DNA from: Epichloe hybrida
Taxonomy: Eukaryota > Ascomycota > Sordariomycetes > Hypocreales > Clavicipitaceae
Reading direction: 5' to 3'
DNA: 64,000 nucleotides
Assembly: GCA_019022495.1 (NCBI GenBank)
Contig: JAFEKR010000010.1
Span: 1,364,001-1,428,000, forward strand
In this document: positions 49,389 to 59,400 of the stretch, in pieces
Layout: every line of letters begins with the position of its first letter
How positions within the stretch are numbered: the first letter of the stretch is position 1
Translations under genes and position numbers: made by a program
Notes under the pieces: model-generated
Database searches by the model: none
Told to the model about the DNA's origin: nothing
What the model saw: the letters and a program-made list of their open reading frames with translations, nothing else

Positions 49389-52300
49389 ATAGGTAAAAGC
49401 TAACTAAAGTAAGGATTATAAAGATTTTAGACTAGAAGGTTTATTAAGATTAATTAGAAGTGTAATTCTTTATTAGGTTAATAGGAGTTTACTATATTTA
49501 GGTGAAACACTACGTGTAAAAGGCAAAACTACTAGTGATTTTACTAAGGAAGATAAAGAATTAGAAATAAGGACTAGAGTAATAAGAAGCTATAAATATC
49601 CTAAAGAAGGTAATAATAATAGCCCTAATCCTTATTTTACTTAATCTTAGACTAGGCTTTAGAGAAATTATACTAATAGTTAATGTAAGCTTACTTAAAT
49701 AAGGGGCTATATTATTATAAATTATTAATGGCAAATAGTATTTAGTTTAATATAAAAGTAATACTTAGACTATTACTAAGGCTAAGTATAATATAACTAA
49801 GTAAGAATATTAAGTGGTTATTTATATATTAAGAAAACTGCAAATTTACCTCTATGAAGTCCTATTTATATTAGAAATAGACTTATAAGTTCTTATATAT
49901 TAGCTTAATAGCGTGGTTAATAACATGCCTAGAGCTCTTATTACATAATGGATTAGTTATATCCTACTTTTTAATTTCTTCATATAACATATTCTAGGTA
50001 AAAAGAACCGCATTATAGATGCCTTATCTAGGAAAGGCCCTAGGGCTTTAGATTAATTAGATTAAGAATTTAAAGGGGATATTAAAGATTTGATTAACTT
50101 ATATCTTAATAGCATTAAGATAAAGGAAAATAGTAAGAGGAATTACTCTAAAGAGATATAATAAGTTATTAAATTCTTAATAACCCTTTAAAGACTAATT
50201 AATCTTAGCGTAAAGGACTATAGAAAACTATATAATAAAGTAAAGAAGTTTTACCTAGAAAAGGGTTATCTTTAGAAAAGGCTAATAGGAATTATAAAGG
50301 GACTAGCGCTAGTTATTAATATGCCTAATTAATAATAAGTAATTATTAAAGCTATCTATAAGAAACTTAGCTATAAAGGAGTTAAAGTAGTTTTTTAAGC
50401 AATAAAGTAGTAATACTAGTAAAAAGGGCTCTAGAATATAGCTTAAGAGATATTAGTATACTATAAGATATATTAGAAATTCACGCCTTAGTAACCACAA
50501 GAACTTTTATACTAGATATGCTAGGGAACCTAATAAGTAAGATCTATATTAACACTTAGTATCTTCTAATTAATTATAAATATAAGTATCTCTTAGAAGC
50601 TAGGTATAACCTAACTAAATAGGTAAAGGCTACGCTAGTTAGGAATGTAATAATACTAGTAATTAGGAAGTTCCTTTCCTCCTTAATTAGTAAATTTAGG
50701 CTTTTCCGCTTTGTGGTTTATAATAAAGGCCTAGAAATGCAAGGAAACCTTAAAGAAGCACTAGTAAATATTAGCATTATAGGGATTTAAATATCTAAGT
50801 ATAACCTAAAAGCAAACTTACTTATTAAAGCTAGACATTAGTCCCTTATAATTACTTTAGCAAAGCTAGGAGAATTAAATAGGTAATAGTTAAAGTATCT
50901 TAATAAAGCCCTCCTTATAGACTATACTACTATCTAAGAATTATATAGGAAGTTTACCTTCTATTTAATCTATAGATAGGAGCTAATTTTACTACTAGAA
51001 GTAAAATTCCTAACCTAGAGACTAATTAATTAGGATATAATTACTTCTAGATAAGACTTATTTAAGGTATAGGTTTAGATACTTAAAAGGAAAGCTAAGA
51101 ATATTAAGAAAGTAAGGAAGAAAGTATTAGAGTTTAGGTAATGCCTTATAAACTAAACTAATAAGAACTAAGCTACTTCTCTTAGGAAAGATTAATTAAA
51201 ACTAGGGGATCTTATCCTAGTATATAATATCTAAAGGAATATTAATATATTTACTATAAAGAAACTTATAATAAGGTAAAATAGACTATTTTAGATTTAT
51301 AAATATACGCTAGTCTTTAAAGCCTATTACTTATAAATATTAGATAGGATTTGCCTCTTAAAAATAATCTTAGGAGATTATATTAAGAAGTTTATCCTAG
51401 ACTTAGAAGGCTAGTAAATATCTATAGTAAATAAATAGCTATATACTCCCTAAGGTAACTAGATAAAGGAAGTAAGCCTTAATAAGTATAATAAAGAAGT
51501 CTTAGCTATTATGCTATTAGTAGCTTAGTATAATATATTTAATTAAATAGTTAATAATTAGTATATAAGCTAGTAAGAAAGATCTAACTAGGAAGTAATA
51601 ATCCTTAAGGAAAAAGAAGTTAAACTCTTACCTTAGAGGACTTTATACTATAGGATTAAGGTATAGTTACCTTAACTAATAAATAAATAATATAAGGAGT
51701 ATATAAAGTACTCTCTTATATACTAATAGTATATAGATTAAGAAATATTTTCTTTATTTTTCCTAAGTTTTATTTCTAAAATATATAAATGTTAATTTAG
51801 ATACTAAAGATTAAGTAATTAAGGCATAGCTTAGTAACTAAATTATTTATTTTCCTTTATTTACTACCCTTTTCCCTAATAATTAACTATATTTTTCTTT
51901 CCTTTATCTTATATTTATAAGCTATTTAGAAAAGGGGGAGGTATATTAATTACTAGGTAAGGAGAGTTTTTAAAGTTAATAGAGTTTAGATTAAGTAAAA
52001 GGGTTCTTATTACCTTTATAAACTATTCCTTACCTAAGAAAGAAGCTAGAGCTCTTTCTTATAATAACTAAGGATAATACCTAGAAGTAAAATGCTACTT
52101 ATAGCTTACTATATAAGACCTATTCTAAATGTAATTACTATAGGTGCCTTTATAGACCCTAGGAATTAAAATATAGCTATAAAATAAAAAGTATATATAT
52201 TTATTATAGAATATAATATACTATATATAGGAGTTTAAATAATTAGAATAGAAAATACTATTTAATCTTCTATATATAAATACTAGTAAGGCCTAATAAT

Positions 52301-53518
52301 ACTTAGGACACTAAGAAAAAGCATATAAAAAATACCTATTAGAATAAGTTACTTCTATAGGAATAAGGACCTAGTAATAATAACTATTTTTAATCGTAAG
52401 GGCTAAAGCACTATTAGCCTTAGTATAGCTTCTTATAAACTCCTTTAAGAGGTTTATCTTTCTTATAGTTATAATAAGGTAAGGAGAAGCTCTCTTAGGG
52501 ATATTATTATTATTATTAGTAATATAAAGAGAAATCTCTATATATATTAGAACACTACTATAGCTAATATTAATCCTATTATATACCTAGAATGTAAATA
52601 GAAACTTATACTATAGTAATAATAACTATTAGTAAATATTAATTATAGGATTAAATAGCTCCTAAACCTATATAATCTTTACTAATAAAAGGAGAGCAAA
52701 ATTTAGTATAATTAGACTAATTAAGAGTCTTTATTAATAAAAGTTTATGCTCTAAAATACTTACCCTTATAATAGTAGTAATATTAGGGAGTCTTTAATA
52801 AGCTAGATTAAGGGACTTTACTATAATTAATTAGTTATAAGAAATAAGGGTTTAAGAGAGAGAAAGAGAAAAGAAGAAAAGGGCTAAGTATTAGGTCTGT
52901 AAAGATACTACCTAAATAATAAATAGTAATAACAAGTAAGTAATAGCTACTAATAACTAATTTATAACACTATAAAGGTATAAATTATAGGAGCTTACTA
53001 ACCTCTAAGGGGTACTTATAAATAGCTACTAATAATTGTTTATATAGCTAATAAGAACTATAAGAGTAAGGCTAAGACTATAGTAACTATTTAATCTTAC
53101 TAATCTTTATATTATTATATTACTTAGACCTTAAAAGCACTTACCTTTTACTAGCTATTTATATCTCTTTTTCTCTCTCTTATTACTCTAACCTAGCTTT
53201 ACTAAGTAAGCTACTATTCTCTATTTTTTCTTCTAAAAACACACTATTAATAATTATACAATTTATTCTAGTTAAGAAATAGCTAATTATAAAGAAAATA
53301 TAGTTAATAAAAGCGCTTACACTAATATAAATAGTAGCACTATTATATACTTTACTTATAGTAAATATCTTACGCTATTTTATGTTTATGTTCTAATTTA
53401 TAAAACTAAGGGTTCTTTCTTTAAAGATAAAGAGAGAAGCACTAGGGAGCTTAGTTAACCTCTATGGTTAGTAGCCTTCGCTATTCTATCTAAGACAAAG
53501 CTAGCTATAACCCTTAAC
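49389..53518 (+). pseudogene. Element B RNase H, integrase and 3' region remnant
   Basis: Continues element B after chromovirus A copy 2. The end of RNase H reads HILGKKNRIIDALSRKG near 49990-50040 (HxPGxxNxxADALSR class). Integrase follows about 50150-51200. The region 51200-53518 is AT-rich with no named motif and is inverted relative to 34179-36500 of B'. No intact frame remains. Confidence 0.75.
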
Positions 53519-53730
53519 CAGAGCATTGCAATACAATACAATACATTTGATGTATTGTGTATTATATTTTATTGTATTGACAATACATTACATAATACAA
53601 TACATCTAAAATTTTACAATACAATATAATACATGTATTATTTGTATTGTTTTGTATTTTTTTTTCTTTTTTTTAGTTTTAAGTTAAATTCCTTTATTAT
53701 AGGGTATATATATTTTATTTAATACCTTTT

Positions 53731-54000
53731 AATAGCTTATAATACTCTATAATAGCTTATAATACCCTATAATAGCTTATAATAGCTTATAATAGCTTAT
53801 AATAGCTTATAATAGCTTATAATAGCTTATAATAGCTTATAATAGCTTATAATAGCTTATAATAGCTTATAATAGCTTATAATAGCTTATAATAGCTTAT
53901 AATAGCTTATAATAGCTTATAATAGCTTATAATAGCTTATAATAGCTTATAATAGCTTATAATAGCTTATAATAGCTTATAATAGCTTATAATAGCTTAT
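53731..54000. repeat. Decamer minisatellite, 27 units in perfect register
   Basis: Unit AATAGCTTAT, the same decamer as in hAT element 1 (TTATAATAGC in another register), with only two variant units at the left edge. It is far more homogeneous than the 70-unit array. Confidence 0.95.
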
Positions 54001-54114
54001 AAATACATTATAATAGGTTCTAATAGCTTATATATATATTACTTATATTGCTTATATAACTTAAAATATTATTAGTGTTAAAGTTTAATTAAAATTAAAT
54101 AGTAAATAGTAAAT

Positions 54115-54181
54115 TATTGAATTCAAAAGAGTGGACTAATCCGACTGCACCTAGGATTACAAAGCCTTATATATTTTAACA
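54115..54181 (-). repeat. TRIM 3' LTR (67 bp)
   Basis: Identical to 54372-54438 except ACTAAT for ACCAAT. Confidence 0.95.
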
Positions 54182-54273
54182 CTCCCCCTGGAATTGCACA
54201 TCCAGGTGCCCTATTGGAGGGTTTTTTTTTAGGCTTATACTAGCAATTGAATTTTTTTTAGTTATTTCAGCAG

Positions 54274-54357
54274 GGTTCGAACTCGTAACCTTGCCTTGCA
54301 GAGCAGTGCTCCACTGTGGTGGGCGTATACGCTGCAGTGGGCTTGACCACTGCGCCA
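54274..54357 (-). promoter_or_regulatory. tRNA-like Pol III A and B boxes in the TRIM core
   Basis: On the minus strand TGGCGCAGTGG (54357-54347) fits the A-box consensus and GTTCGAACC (54282-54274) fits the B-box consensus exactly. The spacing is 64 bases. The sequence upstream (AGCCCGG) looks like a tRNA 5' end, but the 3' acceptor half is missing, so this is not a functional tRNA gene. Confidence 0.7.
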
Positions 54358-54371
54358 CCGGGCTTATAACC

Positions 54372-54438
54372 TATTGAATTCAAAAGAGTGGACCAATCCG
54401 ACTGCACCTAGGATTACAAAGCCTTATATATTTTAACA
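54372..54438 (-). repeat. TRIM 5' LTR (67 bp)
   Basis: Begins TGTTAAAATATATAAGGC on the minus strand. The adjoining ATATATAAGG could be a TATA element. The primer-binding site (54371-54360) abuts it. Confidence 0.95.
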
Positions 54439-54579
54439 TAAATAAATAACTTATATATAAATATAAGTAAGTATAAGGAAATTACTATAAGAAAAGCTAT
54501 ACTTTTTAATTACTTAGTATTTTAAGGTTTTTAAAAATATTAATAAAATAAAATACTTTTCTTTTTTATGTTTTTTTAA

Positions 54580-54715
54580 AATAATAATAATAGTAATAAT
54601 AATAGTAATAGTAATAATAATAGTAATAGTAATAATAATAGTAAAAATAATAGTAATAATAATAGTAATAGTAATAATAATAGTAAAAATAATAGTAAAA
54701 ATACTGTAAAATATA
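54580..54715. repeat. Triplet-like AATAGTAAT tract
   Basis: Imperfect runs of AAT/AGT triplets, paralleled at 30648-30696 in hAT element 1. Confidence 0.85.
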
Positions 54716-54794
54716 GGAAAACATTTATAAATATAAAAAAATTTATTAAGGGAAAGCTAGACTAAACTAGGAAAAAACTCTTATAATAACCTAC

Positions 54795-55440
54795 TTAAAG
54801 GTCTGAATTAGAATAAATATTATCTTTAGAGAAAGATTCAATATTAGGTAAATCATTAGATTTACCTAAGTTAGAATCTTCCTTTAAAGAAGATATAGAC
54901 TCTTTAGAATCAGAGCTATAATACTCATAAAGCTCTGAGTATTGCTTAGTAATAATATTTCCTTCCTTTTCCTAATTCTTTAATAAGATTAATTCCTTTA
55001 AAGTAGAATTCTTTAAAGAAGTTTGTCTTTTTATAAGAATATTACCTCTAGTATTAAAAGTGCTTTCTATAGCACTAGAGGTAGCAGGAATAGCTAGGTA
55101 TTTCCTAGCAATAATACTTAAAATAGGGAAAGATTTAGTATTATCTTCCCACTATTTAAAGATATCCTCCTATAATAATATTAATATATTAATAAGATTA
55201 TTAATATAAGAAAGGGATTTACTTACCTTATCTTCTTAAATATCTAGCTTAGTATAAGTAAAAATCTTATTTTTTCTATTCTTTTAAATAGACTTTTCCC
55301 TCTTATTAGGAAATAAACCTTTATAAAGGTTAGTTTTAGGCTTAGGCCTAGGATTTTCAAAAGTCCTAGGTTAACTAGGCCCTGCAAGATTAACTATAAA
55401 TTAGGTATTTGCGTGTTAATCTTGCTTGCTAATATTAATA
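54795..55440 (-). pseudogene. hAT transposase C-terminal part with dimerisation domain
   Basis: On the minus strand the frame reads WEDNTKSFPILS, then IARKYLAIPATSSAIESTF, then NTRGNILIKRQTSLK, then ELILLKN (about 55155-54975), followed by an acidic Ser-rich tail ending with TAA at 54797-54795. This is the hAT family dimerisation domain (WW..N...P.L...A...L.IPATS...ER.FS). Only a few stops occur, at Trp or Gln codons, so it is far less damaged than the retroelements around it. Upstream the frame (about 55230-55440) is Lys-rich with two stops. The middle of the gene is interrupted by a 658-bp insert and by chromovirus A copy 3. Confidence 0.8.
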
Positions 55441-55512
55441 TTAGCTTGGTTCTCTTTATAAAGAGGTAAAATCCTAATAACATTATATATTAGTATAGAG
55501 CCTCGAACAGCT

Positions 55513-56170
55513 CCTGAAAGGGATAGGAAGGAAAAGAACCCACGGGAAATTTGTTGTAAGAAGAGGAAAAAGGTCAGAACCTCAAGGGGGGAGGAGCCCT
55601 CTTTTATACTCAAGAGAGGGGGGGGGGGACTAACTATGGTATTAGCCGGAAAACGAATCATAAGACAAGCAAACGCATAGATAGCGCGCGACCGATCTAG
55701 GAGCGGAACCGCCTAGTCACCGGGCCTAAATCACCTACCCCCCACTACGATTGAACGAAACCGTGTGCTCAGACTTCGCGAGACATCTGGACTAGTGCTA
55801 GGTTAGATTTAGCTAAAAAGTAGGGCACTAGAAGAGTTAGAAGTAAAGCGAATAAAAAGTGAATTATCATTATAAATCTAAATTCACTACGCCCTAGGGC
55901 AAAGCAGGAGACGCGGAGCCAGGACGGAGCAGGACTAGACTAGCACTAAAGGGAGCTAGTCAGGACCACTGCTACACTTTTTCCTTTCCTTTTTATTTTT
56001 ATTTTCTTCGGGATAAGGCTAGCGCAAGCTGGCACCAAACACCTACGATTGATCACACCCGATGCGGTGCAGACCTAGAAGAGGGTTAGCGCCGGCCCGT
56101 TAACAGACGCAAGGGGGTTTTTCTTCCTAGCAAAGGGTTTTCCCTCTTAACTAAGCGGATGGAGTACTAG
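55513..56170. mobile_element. Unmutated 658-bp insert flanked by 8-bp repeats
   Basis: The octamer GAACAGCT occurs at 55505-55512 and 56171-56178, exactly where base composition switches from AT-only to normal. The interior has a run of 11-12 G near 55619-55629, a minus-strand TATAAAAGAGGG (about 55608-55597), a hairpin AGTGAATT/AATTCACT near 55860-55889, and two copies of TACGATTGA (55747, 56043). There is no gene and no clear terminal inverted repeat. It could be a non-autonomous transposon; the class is unknown. Confidence 0.55.
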
Positions 56171-56178
56171 GAACAGCT

Positions 56179-56289
56179 ACATAGTTAGCTAGCTAGCGTA
56201 AAGAATATATATATTAGTATATTAAAACTATAATTAAGAAAGGATTATTATATAATACTTACAAATTATAATCTTTTTTAAGGTTTTTT
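56179..56289 (-). pseudogene. hAT transposase fragment with possible intron start
   Basis: Minus-strand continuation of the transposase across the chromovirus insertion. The sequence joined over the TTTTT duplication runs ERLIK then TLKKII and meets GTAAGTATT (56269-56261), which looks like a 5' splice site. Confidence 0.4.
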
Positions 56290-56492
56290 TGTGAGAACAA
56301 TGGTAGCTAGGCAAGAGGTATGGGGGACTCTAGTATATTGACTGAAGCTTGCTAGGTCTAAGTGTGTTGTGCGTGCGAGTCGCTAGCTTATAGCTAGCGG
56401 CTTGCTAGTGTCACATAGACCTAGCCCTAGGACATAGCCTACCCGCGGGGTGCACTAGTAATTACAGGTGTTATTATAAGTAAGGCCTTATA
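56290..56492 (-). repeat. Family A copy 3 3' LTR
   Basis: The outer end TGTGAGAACAATGG is intact; the inner end CCTTATA is mutated from CCTCACA. It contains a GTCGCTAGC...GCTAGCGGC inverted repeat. Confidence 0.9.
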
Positions 56493-59400
56493 ATTACCCC
56501 CTTACTTATAGCTAGGCTCCTAAATAGCTTACTAGCTATTACATAGCTATTTGCTACCTAGCTACTATATTAAAATAATAATAAATAATAAGTAGCGCTT
56601 AAGTATAAATTCACTAGTAACTCCCTATTATATTATATACTTTTCTCTTCTATAATACTAGATAAGTTTTCTATAAATTATTATTATGCTTTTAAATACC
56701 TTTACTTTACCCTTACCTATTGCCTTATTTTTATTATAAAAGCTAAATATATTCCCTTAAAGGAATATTCTTATATACACTATTTACATACTAGGTGCGC
56801 AGACTTTAAGAAAAACCCTCTATCTAAGCCTAAACTACCTAAGATTAACTATTAATTCCCTATTAAATTATCCGCTATTGCTATTATAATAGTAAAGTGT
56901 TCTAAACGCTATATTTAGTGTTATAAATATAGTAATACCTATAATACTATAAGTATACTACTATTTACTAGTCTTTTAGTCCCTTATTTCTAATATCTTT
57001 ATATAGGTAATAGCTACTATAAAAGGTAACTTTCTAGACCTTTTAGTCCTTTTAGACTAGGTGTAATCCCTTATAAATACCCTTAGTAATACTATTAAGG
57101 AAAACCCTAAGGACTTTATATTCTCTAAGGTAACTTACTTTAGTATTACTAGGTCTTGCTTAGCCTTAATATTAGGTTTTAACTATGCTAATATAGCACA
57201 CTATATTATATTTAGCCTTATAGGGGCTATAAAGGTTTACTAGGTTTATCTCTTCCTTATATAAACACTAGTGCTTTACTTATATTTTAGGGTAGGAGGC
57301 ATTAATTTTATATAATTAGTATATTATATCTTAGTAATAACTTTCTATTATAATATAGCTAGCACTTATCCTAGGAGTAGTAAGTATTCTATTCCTTTTT
57401 ACTACTAATTTACTAACCCTTTTATAGTAAAACTATTATAAACTTTTCTATATCTAGAAGATAAAGGTAACTTTATATTTATAGTCTTATAACCTAGGTT
57501 TTATGCCCTAGGGCGTGGCAAAGTATTGCTTTTTCTAGGTAATAAGGGGCCTTATTAGGGAAAATAAGAAAGTAAGTAAATACCTTCTTTATAGGGGTGT
57601 GGTATATTCCTATATAGAGGCTACTATAAAGGGGTTTCCCTTAACTCTCCTTACTTTATAAGTGTGTTTTCTTTTATTTTTTAGTAAGTAGTCTAAGGTT
57701 TTTATTCTAGAGTGTAATAGTAGCTAATAAAGCTATGCCTTTTCTATAAGAATACTATATCTTTTTACCTATAACTTACTTATATCTTAGTACTTTTCTT
57801 ACTAGACTTATTTTAGTAAAATACCTAAATTATATATTAAGCGCCTTTTATATTCTTTACTATAATCTATTAGTTATATTTACTTAGCTAGCCTTTCTAT
57901 TTTACTAGGTATTTATTACCTTCTTAGGTCTTCCTATAGTCCTTAATCTCCTTAACTTTATACTTATTATCTTTATTCTCTAAGTTTAGCATTAGTATTT
58001 CCTTATCTCTAGTGTCTTTATAGTAATTCTATAGCTTTAATAGGCTAATATAGAATATATTATATAGCTAACTATATTTTTTAGGTAATATAAGTCTATA
58101 TGCTTGTTTTTCTATAGTATTAAGTACTTAAAATAGTTTAATAAATCTAAGGGTTAGCTTTTATTTCATATCCTTAAGCCTAATATTCTTTGCTAATAGT
58201 AATACTAGGTTACCTCTTTTTAGTATTAATAGCTAGTAATACTAGTTATAGTACTTTACTTAGGTCTTAGTAGCTTTTGCCTAGTTTTACTTTAGCTACT
58301 CTCTAACTTTATATAGCTTTATAATATATATATAGGCTTCTAGCACCTCCCTTTCTTTAGTCTTATCCCTAAGAGCTAAGTAAAACTTAGGTAAGTAGCC
58401 TATAAGGGAGTAATTAGGAGAGTAGCTTATAGTCTTATTTACTATATTATTATAGGCAAATTAGGCTATTAGGAGTAGCTTATACTATATCTATTAGTTA
58501 TTAGCTATAAAGCATTAGAGATAATACTTAAGCACCTAGTTTATTCTCTTTATTTACCTATTAGTTTAGGGGTAAAATACTATAAAAAGCCTTTGCTTTA
58601 TATATAATAGGTAGCATAAGTCTAACTAGAATTAGCTTATAAAAACTAATCCCCTATTAGATATAATGCCCTTTAGCGCCCTAAACCTTAGTTTAATCTC
58701 CTTATAGAAAAGCTTTACTAGTTTAGCTATATTAATTATTATAGTTATAAGTAAGAAGATAAAGTACTTAGTAAATTAGTTTATAATTACTAGGATTATA
58801 TTAGTCTCTTATTTACCTACTTAGGTAACTAGTAATCCTATAATAAAATCTATTAAGATTTTTACCTATAGTTACTATAGTATTAGTAAGGATTTAAGGC
58901 TTTTATATAGGCAATACCTTCTAGCTACTACTTACTAGTAAACCCTATAGCTTATAATATAGTTAGATATTAACTTACTTATGCCTAGCTACTAGAAGTA
59001 ATGCTTTAATAGCTCAAGAGTGTGTTTAGTCCTAAAGTAACTTACTAGTGAATTATTATAGTGTAGCTATAGAAGCTCTTGCTATAAGATAGGCTCCTAG
59101 GGAATAACTACCTAGTCTTAGTATATTAGGAGGCCCCTTATGCCACGTAACTATAGACTAGCTTTTCCCTTACCTCTTGCTAGGGAATTATTAATCTTAC
59201 TATTTTACTTTTATAAATCCGAATCTTAATCCTATGCCTTCTATAGTAATTACGCTAATGGTTTATTTAGCCTAGATTAGTAGGGATTTAGTAGCTTAAT
59301 AGTCTCCTATATCTCTTATACTATGCTAATATCTTAGATATATATTACCTTCTCCTAGAAATTACCCTTATATAGCTAATCTTTTACTAGATTTATAGTA

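Larger units (their letters stand above)
37084..53518 (+). mobile_element. Gypsy element B, carrying a MITE and chromovirus A copy 2
   Basis: Starts with a 426-bp LTR (37084-37509) inserted into element B'. Gag, reverse transcriptase, RNase H and integrase follow on the plus strand. Chromovirus A copy 2 splits it at 42702/49384. The element is cut at 53518 by hAT element 2, so no 3' LTR is visible. Confidence 0.85.
54115..54438 (-). mobile_element. TRIM-type retrotransposon (324 bp) with tRNA-like core
   Basis: Read on the minus strand: 5' LTR (54438-54372, TGTTAAAA...TTCAATA), primer-binding site GGTTATAAGCCC touching the LTR, a 180-base core, purine tract AGGGGGAG, 3' LTR (54181-54115). 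A perfect TAAAT duplication flanks it (54110-54114 and 54439-54443). The two LTRs differ by one transition, so it is young. It has no coding capacity. The size and parts fit TRIM elements moved by a partner's enzymes. It lies inside hAT element 2. Confidence 0.95.

Noticed and set aside
54176..54358. 60-codon minus-strand frame
   Set aside because: Covers the TRIM core and tRNA-like boxes, which explain its composition better than coding.
54274..54371. Intact tRNA gene
   Set aside because: A and B boxes fit, but the T stem pairs poorly and no 3' acceptor half matches the 5' AGCCCGG end.
55416..55661. 81-codon minus-strand frame with a hydrophobic middle
   Set aside because: It crosses the end of the 658-bp insert and the 8-bp repeat into the hAT sequence, so it is unlikely to be a native gene.
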